This document shows positions 17,931 through 25,090 of a stretch of 64,000 nt of DNA, piece after piece. The DNA is from DASZUK01 sp963844575. GTDB lineage: Bacteria > Actinomycetota > Acidimicrobiia > Acidimicrobiales > RAAP-2. The notes under the pieces were generated by a model, which was given only the letters and a program-made list of their open reading frames with translations, did not search any database and was not told the origin of the DNA. How positions within the stretch are numbered: the stretch's first letter is position 1; each line of letters begins with the position of its first letter. The stretch is from assembly GCA_963844575.1 (NCBI GenBank), contig CAWJOU010000005.1, positions 1,426,001 through 1,490,000 on the forward strand. Direction: 5' to 3'. The position numbers and the translations under genes were made by a program.

Positions 17931-19070
17931 ATGGCCGAGAACCGCCCGCCCGGCGCGTCCCTGCGGGTGGCGCTCGACGTGACGCCGCTGCTCGGCCGAC
18001 CGACCGGTGTCGGCGCCTTCTGTGCCGGCGCGCTCGCCGGCCTCGCCGACCGGCCCGACCTGGCCGTCTCCGCCTTCGCGGTGAGCTGGCGTCGGCGTCG
18101 GCGGGTCGAGTCGCTCGTCCCGCCCGGTGTCGACGTCCGCCAGCGAGCCATGCCGGCGCGGCCGCTGCACCGGGCCTGGGCCCACCGCGAGCGGCCGCCG
18201 CTCGAATGGTTCGTCGGCCCCGCCGACGTCGTCCACGGCACGAACTTCGTCGTGCCGCCGACCCGACGGGCCGGCCGGGTGATGACCGTCCACGACCTGA
18301 CGACCGTCCGCTTCCCCGAGCTCTGCGACCGGCCGACGCTCGCCTACCCGGATCTCATCCGCCGCGCGCTGCGCCACGGCGCGTGGGTGCACACGCCGTC
18401 GGCCTTCGTCGCCGGCGAGGTCGTCGAGCGGCTCGGCGCCGATCCGGACCATGTGCGCGCCGTCCACTCCGGTGTCCCGCCGCTCCCGCCGCCCGACCCC
18501 GGCGCGGCCGACCGGTACCGGCCGGCGGGGACGGCCCGTTACGTCCTCGCCGTCGGCACCGCCGAGCCGCGCAAGGACTTCCCCGGTCTCGTCCGCGCCT
18601 TCGACGACGTCGCCGCCGACCGGCCGGATCTGGCCCTCGTCCTCGCCGGCCCCGACGGCTGGGGGACCGACGCCGTCGCCGACGCGGTCGGTGCCACCGC
18701 CGCCCGCGCCCGCATCGTCCGGACCGGCTGGGTCGACGACCGGACGCTGTCCGGGCTGCTGCACGCCGCGACCGTGCTCGCCTACCCGTCGGTCTACGAA
18801 GGCTTCGGCTTCCCGCCGCTCCAGGCGATGGCCGCCGGCGTGCCCGTCGTCGCCACCCGCGCCGGTGCACTGCCCGAGGTGCTCGGCGACGCCGCGGCCC
18901 TCGTCGACGTGGGCGACCGCGCCGCGCTGGCCGCCGCCCTGGCCGACGTGTTGGACTCGCCGGCCCGCCGGGACGACCTCGTCATCCGCGGCCGGGCCCG
19001 CGCGGTCGGGTTCACCTGGGCCGCCTGCGCCGATGGCCTCGAGACGCTCTACCGGGACGCCCGGCGGTGA
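17931..19070 (+). CDS. GT4 glycosyltransferase (first of three in tandem)
   Basis: A 379-aa GT-B glycosyltransferase. The N-terminal acceptor domain contains LDVTPLLGRPTGVGAFCAGA and the conserved VVHGTNFVVPP and VMTVHDLTTVRFPE. The C-terminal nucleotide-sugar domain has VLAVGTAEPRKDFPGLVRAF, RIVRTGWVDDRTL and the donor-binding AYPSVYEGFGFPPLQAMAAG (E-x7-E type motif). Family 4 mannosyl/rhamnosyl transferases of this shape use GDP- or dTDP-sugars. Its TGA overlaps the GTG of the next gene by the GTGA quartet, so the three glycosyltransferases are translationally coupled. The ATG at 17931 has no strong ribosome binding site. Confidence 0.88.
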   Translation: MAENRPPGASLRVALDVTPLLGRPTGVGAFCAGALAGLADRPDLAVSAFAVSWRRRRRVESLVPPGVDVRQRAMPARPLHRAWAHRERPPLEWFVGPADVVHGTNFVVPPTRRAGRVMTVHDLTTVRFPELCDRPTLAYPDLIRRALRHGAWVHTPSAFVAGEVVERLGADPDHVRAVHSGVPPLPPPDPGAADRYRPAGTARYVLAVGTAEPRKDFPGLVRAFDDVAADRPDLALVLAGPDGWGTDAVADAVGATAARARIVRTGWVDDRTLSGLLHAATVLAYPSVYEGFGFPPLQAMAAGVPVVATRAGALPEVLGDAAALVDVGDRAALAAALADVLDSPARRDDLVIRGRARAVGFTWAACADGLETLYRDARR

Positions 19071-20371
19071 CCACCCGCACGCTCGTCGTCGTCGAGCAGC
19101 TCCGTCGGGCCGTGCCCGGCGGGATCGGTCGGTACGCGTCCGGCCTGCTCGGCGGGCTGGCTGCCCTCGACGACGAGGTCGACGGGATCGACGGCGTCGG
19201 CCAGATCGGACGGAACGGCGGCGTCCGAGGAAACGGTGGGGTCGGGGAGAGCGGCGGCGTCGAGGGGAGCGGCGGCGTCGAGGTCTCGCTCCTCGCCAGC
19301 CGCTGGACCGGTCCCGGGGCGGACCCGCTGGCCCGGTGGGGCATACCGGTCGTGACGTCGCGGCTGCCCGGGCCGGTCCTGACCCGGTCGTGGGACCGTG
19401 GCCTCCGCCGGGCGCCGTCCGGCTTCGACGTCGTCCATGCGGTCTCGACCGCGGCGCCGCCGGTCCGTTGGGGCCGGCCGCCAGGAGCCGGCGCGGCCAG
19501 TGAAGATGGCCGGACCGGCCGAGATGGCAGGGCCGGCCGAGATGGCAGGGCCGGGCCCGCCGCGCTGGTCGTCACCGTCCACGACATGGCGTGGCGGCTC
19601 TATCCCGAGGCGACGACCCGGCGGGGCCGACGCTGGCACGAGGCCGCCCTCCAGCGGGCCCTGCGCCGGGCCGACGTGCTGCTCGCCCCGTCGGTCAGCG
19701 CCGTCGCCGAGCTCGAGGCCGCCGGCGCCCGGCCCGGCTCCGTCTTCGTCCTGCATTGGGGGACCGACCACCTGCCACCGCCGGACCGTGACGGCGCGGC
19801 GGCCCTGCTGCAACGACTGGGCGTGACCGACGGCTACCTGCTCACGGCCAGCACCCGGGAGCCCCGGAAGAACCTGCACCGGCTCGTTGCCGGGTACGCC
19901 CGGGCCCGGCCGTCGCTGCCCGAGCCCTGGCCGCTCGTCCTCGTCGGGCCGGAAGGTTGGGGGGACGCCGACGTCGGGGCGCGGTCGGGACCGGGCGCGT
20001 TCGACGGCGTCGTGACGACCGGGCTGGTGACCGACGAGATCCTCTCTGCCCTCTACGAGGGCGCCCGGGCGTTCGTCTACGTGCCGCTGACCGAGGGCTA
20101 CGGGCTGCCGCCGCTCGAGGCGATGACGTTCGGCGTCCCCGTCGTCGCCTCGACCGGCGTCCCGAGCGCCGCCCCGGTCGACGGCGCCGATCCGCCGGCG
20201 CTGCGGGTCGACCCGATGGACGTCGACGCCATCGCCAACGCGCTCGTCGCCGCGACCAGCGACGCCCGTCTCCGGGCCGAGCTGTCGGCCCGCGGCCGTG
20301 CGCTCGTCGCCGGCCGGACGTGGCGGGAGGCGGCCCGGTGGCACGCTGACCTCTGGCGGTCGCTTCGGTGA
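19067..20371 (+). CDS. GT4 glycosyltransferase with low-complexity inserts (second in tandem)
   Basis: A 434-aa paralogue of the preceding enzyme. Fold landmarks are LRRAVPGGIGRYASGLLGG near the N-terminus, VVTVHDMAWRLYPEATTR, YLLTASTREPRKNLHRLVAG, and AFVYVPLTEGYGLPPLEAMT. It is longer than its neighbours because of two inserts. One is a Gly-Gly-Val-rich stretch around residues 42-72, encoded by near-repeats at 19196-19282. The other is a GRDGRAGRDGRAG stretch near 145-165. Both lie in loops of the acceptor domain. It overlaps both flanking genes by GTGA. Likely function: adding one residue of a repeating glycan; specificity unknown. Confidence 0.85.
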   Translation: MTTRTLVVVEQLRRAVPGGIGRYASGLLGGLAALDDEVDGIDGVGQIGRNGGVRGNGGVGESGGVEGSGGVEVSLLASRWTGPGADPLARWGIPVVTSRLPGPVLTRSWDRGLRRAPSGFDVVHAVSTAAPPVRWGRPPGAGAASEDGRTGRDGRAGRDGRAGPAALVVTVHDMAWRLYPEATTRRGRRWHEAALQRALRRADVLLAPSVSAVAELEAAGARPGSVFVLHWGTDHLPPPDRDGAAALLQRLGVTDGYLLTASTREPRKNLHRLVAGYARARPSLPEPWPLVLVGPEGWGDADVGARSGPGAFDGVVTTGLVTDEILSALYEGARAFVYVPLTEGYGLPPLEAMTFGVPVVASTGVPSAAPVDGADPPALRVDPMDVDAIANALVAATSDARLRAELSARGRALVAGRTWREAARWHADLWRSLR

Positions 20372-21532
20372 CCGGCGCCCTGCTCGAGCCGCTCGAACTG
20401 TCGCTCGACGTCAGCGCGGTGCCCGCGACACCGGCCGGCGCCGGTCGCTACACCGTCGAGCTGGCCGCCGCCCTGCTCGACCGGGCCGATGTCGACCTGA
20501 CCGTCGTCGCCCGCCGCCACGACGCGGCCCGCTGGGAGCGGCTCGCCCCGACCCGGCGGCCGACCGTCACCGCGGTCGCTCCCGGTCCCCGGCCGCTCCG
20601 ACTGGCCTGGGAACAGGTCGGCCTGCCCGGCGTCCTCCGCCGGGCCGCGGTCGACGTGCACCACGGGCCGCACTACACGATGCCGGAACGGACGACGCTG
20701 CCAGTCGTCGTCACGGTTCACGACTGCACGTTCTTCGACCACCCGGAGTGGCACGAGCGGTCGAAGGTCGTGCTGTTCCGCCGGGCCATCCGGGTCGCCG
20801 CTCGCCGCGCCTCGGCGATCGTCTGTGTCGAGCGCGACGACCGCGGCGAGACTCGAAGAAGTGTGTCCGGTGGCCGCGCCGGTCGTCGTCGCGCCGCACG
20901 GCGTCGACCACGACCGGTTCCGCCCGACCGAGGTCGAAGCCGGCGCCGACGCCGCCGCGGTGGCCGCGCTCGGGCTCGACCCGGACCGGCCGATGATCCT
21001 CTTCGTCGGCACGATCGAGCCTCGCAAGAACGTGCCCGCGCTCGTCCGGGCGTTCGAACGGATCGCTGACGCCCACCCCGACGCGATCCTCGTGCTCGCC
21101 GGTCAGCGCGGCTGGGGGGCCGACGAGGTCGAGCGGGCGATCATGGCGGCCGAGCGGCACCAGGACCGGATCGTCCGGACCGGCTACGTGCCCGACGATG
21201 CGGTGCCGGCCCTGCTCCGCCGGGCCGCGGTCGTCGCCTACCCGTCGCTGGCCGAGGGCTATGGCCTTCCCGCCCTCGAGGCCCTGGCCTGCGGGGCCCC
21301 GCTGGTCACGACCGCCGGGACTGCCATGGCCGAGCTGGCCGGTGACGCCGCGCTCCTCGTACCGCCCGCCGACACCGTCGATCTGGCGGCCGCGCTCGAC
21401 GCCGTCCTGGCCGACCGGGGTGGTGCCGCGACGACGGCCCGTCGCCAGCGCGGCCTGGCCGTCGCGGCCGCCCGGACCTGGGCCGCCAGCGCGGCCCTCC
21501 ACGTCGAGGCCTACCACCGGGCTGGCCAATAG
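20368..21532 (+). pseudogene. GT4 glycosyltransferase split by a frameshift (third in tandem)
   Basis: The first frame starts at GTG 20368 (GTGA overlap) and reads a normal GT-B acceptor domain: LSLDVSAVPATPAGAGRYTV, VVVTVHDCTFFDHPEW, through RRASAIVCV. The conserved continuation SSATTAARLEEVCPVAAPVV, then FVGTIEPRKNVPALVRAF and AYPSLAEGYGLPALEALACG, is in the next frame and ends at the TAG at 21530-21532. The frames meet in the TGTGT run at 20824-20828; one extra base or two missing bases explain the break. Joined, the protein would be about 388 aa, like its neighbours. Codon usage and motifs are intact on both sides. This is therefore either a very recent mutation or a sequencing error. Confidence 0.8.
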
Positions 21533-21559
21533 GGTGCTGGCCGATAGGGTGCTGGCGTG
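21530..21559 (+). promoter_or_regulatory. duplicated TAGGGT -10 box before the SDR gene
   Basis: Two copies of TAGGGTGCTGGC at 21530 and 21545, 15 nt apart. The second ends its TAGGGT exactly 6 nt before the GTG start at 21557, the leaderless spacing. The first overlaps the upstream TAG stop. Confidence 0.5.
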
Positions 21560-22459
21560 CGTGCGCTGATCACGGGGGGGCGGGGGTTCGTCGGCAACTG
21601 GCTGGCCGAGCATCTCCGGGAGCAGGGCGACGACGTCGTCGCCATCGACCTGGAGACCGACATCGCCGACCAGGCCGCGCTCGACCCGGTCGTCGCCGAC
21701 GCGGCCCCCGACGCCGTCTATCACCTGGCCGCCCGGACGCACGTCGGCGAGTCCTGGCAGGTGCCCGCCGAAGTTCTCCGCGTCAACGTCCTCGGCACCG
21801 CGGCCGTCCTCGCGGCCGCCCGCCAGGTGCCGTCTCGCCCGACTGTCCTCGTCGTCAGCTCGGCCGAGGTCTACGGCATCGTCACCCCCGCCGATCTGCC
21901 GCTGACCGAGGCGTCACCGGTCGCCCCGGCGACGCCGTACGCGGCCAGCAAGGCCGCGGCCGAACAGGTCGCCCTCCAGGCTTGGCGGGGCTACGACCAG
22001 CCGGTGATCGTCGTCCGGCCGTTCAACCACGTCGGACCCCGCCAGTCGCCGTCGTTCGCCGTCTCCGCGCTCGCCCGACGGATCGTCGAGGCCCGCCGCG
22101 CCGGTGCCACCGAGCTGGCCGTCGGGACGTTGACGTCACGCCGGGACTTCACCGACGTGCGCGACGTCGTCCAGGCCTACCGCCTGCTGATCGAACGGGG
22201 CGTGCCCGGCACCGTCTACAACGTCTGCTCCGGTCAGGACGTGCCGATCGCGGAGGTCGCCGACCGGCTGCTCGCTTTGGCCGGCTCCGACCTCCACCTC
22301 GTCACCGACCCGTCGCTCGTCCGGCCGGTCGACGTGCCCGTGCTCCGTGGCGACGGGTCGCGGCTGGAGCAAGCCACCGGCTGGAAGCCGACGATCCGGC
22401 TCGACGACACCCTTCGCGACGTCCTCGACTACTGGGAGTCCCAGCCCGCCGAGGGGTGA
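21557..22459 (+). CDS. NDP-sugar SDR, likely GDP-6-deoxy-D-mannose reductase type
   Basis: A 300-aa extended SDR. The cofactor motif is ITGGRGFVGNWLAEHL (residues 5-20). YHLAARTHVGES is the conserved HLAA motif, and SSAEVYG with PYAASKAAAEQ supplies Ser, Tyr and Lys. The VRPFNHVGPRQSPSFAVSAL and SRRDFTDVRDVVQAYRLL segments resemble GDP-4-keto-6-deoxymannose reductases (Rmd), which produce GDP-D-rhamnose. Length (about 300 aa) fits Rmd better than GDP-mannose 4,6-dehydratase (about 340 aa). The GTG start lies 6 nt after TAGGGT, so translation is probably leaderless. It closes the glycosyltransferase cluster. Exact substrate remains uncertain. Confidence 0.75.
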   Translation: MRALITGGRGFVGNWLAEHLREQGDDVVAIDLETDIADQAALDPVVADAAPDAVYHLAARTHVGESWQVPAEVLRVNVLGTAAVLAAARQVPSRPTVLVVSSAEVYGIVTPADLPLTEASPVAPATPYAASKAAAEQVALQAWRGYDQPVIVVRPFNHVGPRQSPSFAVSALARRIVEARRAGATELAVGTLTSRRDFTDVRDVVQAYRLLIERGVPGTVYNVCSGQDVPIAEVADRLLALAGSDLHLVTDPSLVRPVDVPVLRGDGSRLEQATGWKPTIRLDDTLRDVLDYWESQPAEG

Positions 22460-22503
22460 GCCCCCCGGGCAGGGCACGTCTTACCTGGCGGGTAGTCCTT
22501 TGC

Positions 22504-22532
22504 TTGATGAGGTACTTCGGTACTCCTATACT
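22504..22532 (+). promoter_or_regulatory. sigma-70-like promoter with internal direct repeat for the RHH gene
   Basis: TTGATG (22504-22509) and TATACT (22527-22532) are separated by 17 bp. The spacer carries a direct repeat GGTACT-TC-GGTACT (22511-22524), a good candidate operator for the ribbon-helix-helix protein encoded downstream. Confidence 0.65.
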
Positions 22533-22548
22533 TTTCACGGAGGTCCGA

Positions 22549-22821
22549 ATGAGCCAGGCGCCCATCAAGGTCGGCGAGGAAACCAAAGAGCGGATCCGCT
22601 ACCTCGCCGCGCTCACCGACACCACTCAGGCCGACGTCGTGGACCGAGCCGTCCGTGAGTACGCCGTCCGTCACGCCGACCTGATCGAGAAGGGCCTCGA
22701 CCATGCCCGGTCGGTACTCGGCGCTGGTGACGCCGCCATCGCCGCCCATCTTCTCGACGTTCCCGTCCAGGTGGTCGAGCGGGTCGCCGGAGGTCACTCG
22801 GCTACCGCAGCCCGAGCCTGA
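22549..22821 (+). CDS. ribbon-helix-helix DNA-binding protein (antitoxin-like)
   Basis: A 90-aa protein with a good ribosome binding site (CGGAGG) before ATG 22549. The N-terminal PIKVGEETKERIRYLAALTD matches an RHH strand-helix, followed by TTQADVVDRAVREYAVRHAD, which forms the second helix. The C-terminal half is helical (VLGAGDAAIAAHLLDVPVQV). RHH proteins of this size are commonly antitoxins that repress their own promoter; the direct repeat between -35 and -10 is consistent. No toxin gene follows on the same strand. Instead its 3' end overlaps by 20 nt the 3' end of an unknown gene on the other strand. Local GC is clearly lower than in the flanking polysaccharide genes, suggesting acquisition. 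Confidence 0.75.
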   Translation: MSQAPIKVGEETKERIRYLAALTDTTQADVVDRAVREYAVRHADLIEKGLDHARSVLGAGDAAIAAHLLDVPVQVVERVAGGHSATAARA

Positions 22822-23500
22822 CGGTCTCGAACCACCCGACATCGCCGGTGGGCCAGTCGTCCCGTGCCTCGAACACGGCCGGAGCGAGTCGCTCCTCCAG
22901 AGCGACGAACAGCAGGTCGCGCACCTCGGCGCGAATAAAGCTGCCGTCTACGGAGCGGACGCTGATGGCGCACCAAATCTCCTCGACTTCCTCGCTCCGG
23001 TAGACCAGCGCCCGGCCGGGAAGCCATCCGTCGAGATCGGCGTCGCAGTCGGTCCCTGGGTCGTGTCGCGCGCCCTCGACGAGATCGAAGAATGCTCCGC
23101 TCAGTCGTCGGAACGAGCGGAGCGCCTCCTCTGCCTCGTCCCGCAGGCGGTCATCGTCGGTCGGCAGCAGCCGGCCGACACGGTGCAATTCGCTGAACCA
23201 CTCGAAGGCATCGTCGTCCGATCCCTCCTCCCGACGCCGGACCGCACAGAGCCAGACAATGCCTTCCTGGTCGAGCCAAGTGGCTCCGCGCCCTGACGAC
23301 ACCCGGAGGCGGTAGACGAGCGGATGATCGATCGACAGGATCCGCTTCTGGCCGGCCGGGCACGTCGAGGCGATACGGCGCAGCTCGGCGACCCAGGAGT
23401 GGTGCAATTCGCCGAGGTCGGTTGCCAGGGGCGGCAGCTCGATGCCGAGATCCTCGATGAGACAGCGAATCGTCGGCCGAGCCCTCCGGATGTTGCTCAT
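22802..23500 (-). CDS. unknown 232-aa protein, convergent with the RHH gene
   Basis: I do not recognise this protein. It starts at ATG 23500 and is acidic, without membrane segments or signal peptide. The middle contains HPLVYRLRVSSGRGATWLDQ and EGIVWLCAVRRREEGSDDDA, then EWFSELHRVGRLLPTDDDRL. The beta-strand/basic layout is loosely reminiscent of RelE/HigB-type toxin cores, but the protein is about twice their length and the resemblance is weak. Genes with lower GC and its own inverted-repeat operator flank it, and it is convergent with an antitoxin-like gene. It could be a toxin-like or other accessory factor. A TACGAT box lies 11 nt before the ATG. Confidence 0.6.
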   Translation of the reverse strand: MSNIRRARPTIRCLIEDLGIELPPLATDLGELHHSWVAELRRIASTCPAGQKRILSIDHPLVYRLRVSSGRGATWLDQEGIVWLCAVRRREEGSDDDAFEWFSELHRVGRLLPTDDDRLRDEAEEALRSFRRLSGAFFDLVEGARHDPGTDCDADLDGWLPGRALVYRSEEVEEIWCAISVRSVDGSFIRAEVRDLLFVALEERLAPAVFEARDDWPTGDVGWFETVRLGLR

Positions 23501-23518
23501 GTCGCCGGTCGATCGTAC

Positions 23519-23544
23519 GTATCGGCTGTGACTAGAGCCGATAC
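23519..23544. promoter_or_regulatory. inverted-repeat operator upstream of the 232-aa protein gene
   Basis: GTATCGGCT (23519-23527) and AGCCGATAC (23536-23544) are perfect 9-bp arms separated by 8 bp. They lie 19-44 bp upstream of the minus-strand ATG and next to its TACGAT -10 box (23512-23517), the position of a repressor site. Confidence 0.6.
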
Positions 23545-23572
23545 TGAGCCGAAGATTTCCGAGCGGGTGACC

Positions 23573-24815
23573 TAGTGTCCTGAGTCGCTGATTCGGGAGA
23601 AATATCCCCGATTCGGGAATTTCTGGTTCGACGGCGCGTTCTTTCCATCGTTCACCTGTGACGATGGGAGGCGACATGGCAATGATGGGACGGCCGAAAC
23701 CAGCACTGGTGCTCACCGACGAAGAGCGCTCGACCCTCGAGCGACTGGCGACGAGGCGCAAGAGCGCCCAGGCGCTCGCCATGCGCTGCCGCATCGTGCT
23801 CGGGTGCGCCACCGGGGCGACCAATGCCATCGTCGCCGCCGAGCTGGGTGTCTCAGGGGCCATGGTCGGCAAGTGGCGTTCACGCTTCGTCGCCGAACGC
23901 CTCGACGGACTCTTGGACGCACCCCGGCCCGGAGCGACCCGGACGATCACCGACGACCAGGTCGAAGCGGTGATCGTGAAGACCTTGGAGGAGAAGCCGA
24001 AGGACGCGACGCACTGGTCGACGCGGTCGATGGCCAAGGCGACCGGGATGAACCAGACCGCTATCTCGAGGATCTGGCGGGCCTTCGGACTGCAGCCTCA
24101 TCGGGCCGAGAGCTTCAAGCTCTCCACTGATCCGCTCTTCGTCGAGAAGGTCCGCGACGTCGTCGGCCTCTATCTCGATCCCCCCGAGCGCGCCGCGGTG
24201 CTCTGCGTCGACGAGAAAAGTCAGATCCAGGCGCTCAACCGCTACCAGCCGATCTTCTCGATGCTGCCCGGGGTCCCTGAGCGACGAAGCCACGACTACG
24301 TGCGCCACGGGACCACGAGCTTGTTCGCAGCACTGAACATGGGATCAGGCAAGGTCATCGGCTCGCTGCACAAGCACCACCGGGCGACGGAGTTCAAGCG
24401 CTTCCTCGTCCGCATCGACAACGAGGTCCCCCAAGATCTCGAGGTCCATCTCATCCTCGATAACTACGCCACCCACAAGACCCCGGAGATCCACCGGTGG
24501 TTGCTGCGCCATCCCCGCTTTCATCTGCACTTCACGCCGACCTCGGGGTCGTGGCTCAACATGGTCGAACGGTGGTTCGGCGAGCTGACGACGAAGAAGA
24601 TCCGTCGCGGCTCACATCTCAGCGTCAAGGCGCTCGAAGCCGACATCACCGAGTGGATCGAAACCTGGAACGAGAACCCACGTCCCTATGTCTGGGTCAA
24701 GACCGCCGACCAGATCCTCGCCGCGCTCGCTCGTTACTGCGAGCGGGTCTCCGCCGCCGCGGCGGGCAACACCAGCTCTGGCACTTAAGTATCGAATCAG
24801 CGACTCACGACACTA
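23573..24815 (+). mobile_element. IS630-family insertion sequence (complete)
   Basis: The element is bounded by 23-bp terminal inverted repeats (23573-23595 and 24793-24815) that differ at a single position. Both ends begin or end with TA, the duplicated target typical of IS630/Tc1 elements, leaving about 1.24 kb between. One full-length transposase gene occupies it. The left end lies 73 bp upstream of the start of the unknown minus-strand gene, just beyond its operator. The right end lies 71 bp beyond the 3' end of the interrupted repeat-protein gene, so no reading frame is broken by this insertion. Confidence 0.9.
23676..24788 (+). CDS. IS630-family transposase
   Basis: A 370-aa transposase. 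The N-terminal half carries helix-turn-helix segments (AIVAAELGVSGAMVGKWRSR and NQTAISRIWRAFGLQPHRAE). The DDE catalytic core is visible: D in LCVDEKSQIQAL, D in LILDNYATHKTPE, and E in SWLNMVERWFGELTTKK. These are the hallmarks of IS630 transposases that cut at TA dinucleotides. I chose ATG 23676 because GGGAGG lies 4 nt upstream; a GTG at 23658 would add six residues. The frame is intact from end to end, so the element may be active. Confidence 0.92.
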   Translation: MAMMGRPKPALVLTDEERSTLERLATRRKSAQALAMRCRIVLGCATGATNAIVAAELGVSGAMVGKWRSRFVAERLDGLLDAPRPGATRTITDDQVEAVIVKTLEEKPKDATHWSTRSMAKATGMNQTAISRIWRAFGLQPHRAESFKLSTDPLFVEKVRDVVGLYLDPPERAAVLCVDEKSQIQALNRYQPIFSMLPGVPERRSHDYVRHGTTSLFAALNMGSGKVIGSLHKHHRATEFKRFLVRIDNEVPQDLEVHLILDNYATHKTPEIHRWLLRHPRFHLHFTPTSGSWLNMVERWFGELTTKKIRRGSHLSVKALEADITEWIETWNENPRPYVWVKTADQILAALARYCERVSAAAAGNTSSGT

Positions 24816-24886
24816 GATCTCCTTCGAAATCCCCCGAAATTGGGGCATGTCGAAGTAGCGGTGTTCAGGGCTCCCCTGGCCCAGGC

Positions 24887-25090
24887 TCAGGCCGCCGACC
24901 CGGCCAGGCCCCGGAGTTGCCCGCCGACCTCGCGGGCCTGCTGCAGCGTCCGATGGGCCAGCTCCCGAGCGGCTCCCGGCATCTGGTCCTCGAACGGCTC
25001 CAACGTCGACTCGATCAGCTGCGTCGCCTCTTCCACTACCTCGTCCAACCGCTGCAGACTGATGGCCACCACGGACCGGAGGTCGGCTAG
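24887..25090 (-). pseudogene. C-terminal part of a repeat/coiled-coil membrane protein cut by IS1182
   Basis: After the IS, the minus strand continues the interrupted gene as ADLRSVVAISLQRLDEVVEE, ATQLIESTLEPFEDQMPGAA and so on, to a stop at 24887-24889. This is 66 residues of amphipathic, coiled-coil-like helix. Removing the IS together with one copy of the CTAG target restores an uninterrupted frame with the N-terminal part at 26796-27105 (total 169 aa). The reading frame is free of stops and frameshifts, so the insertion is recent. The remnant has no start signals of its own other than a GTG at 25072, and is probably not expressed. Confidence 0.8.

Noticed and set aside
20368..21532. Programmed ribosomal frameshift in the GT4 gene
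   Set aside because: No classical slippery heptamer or downstream stem-loop is evident at the junction, and neighbouring paralogues have a single frame.
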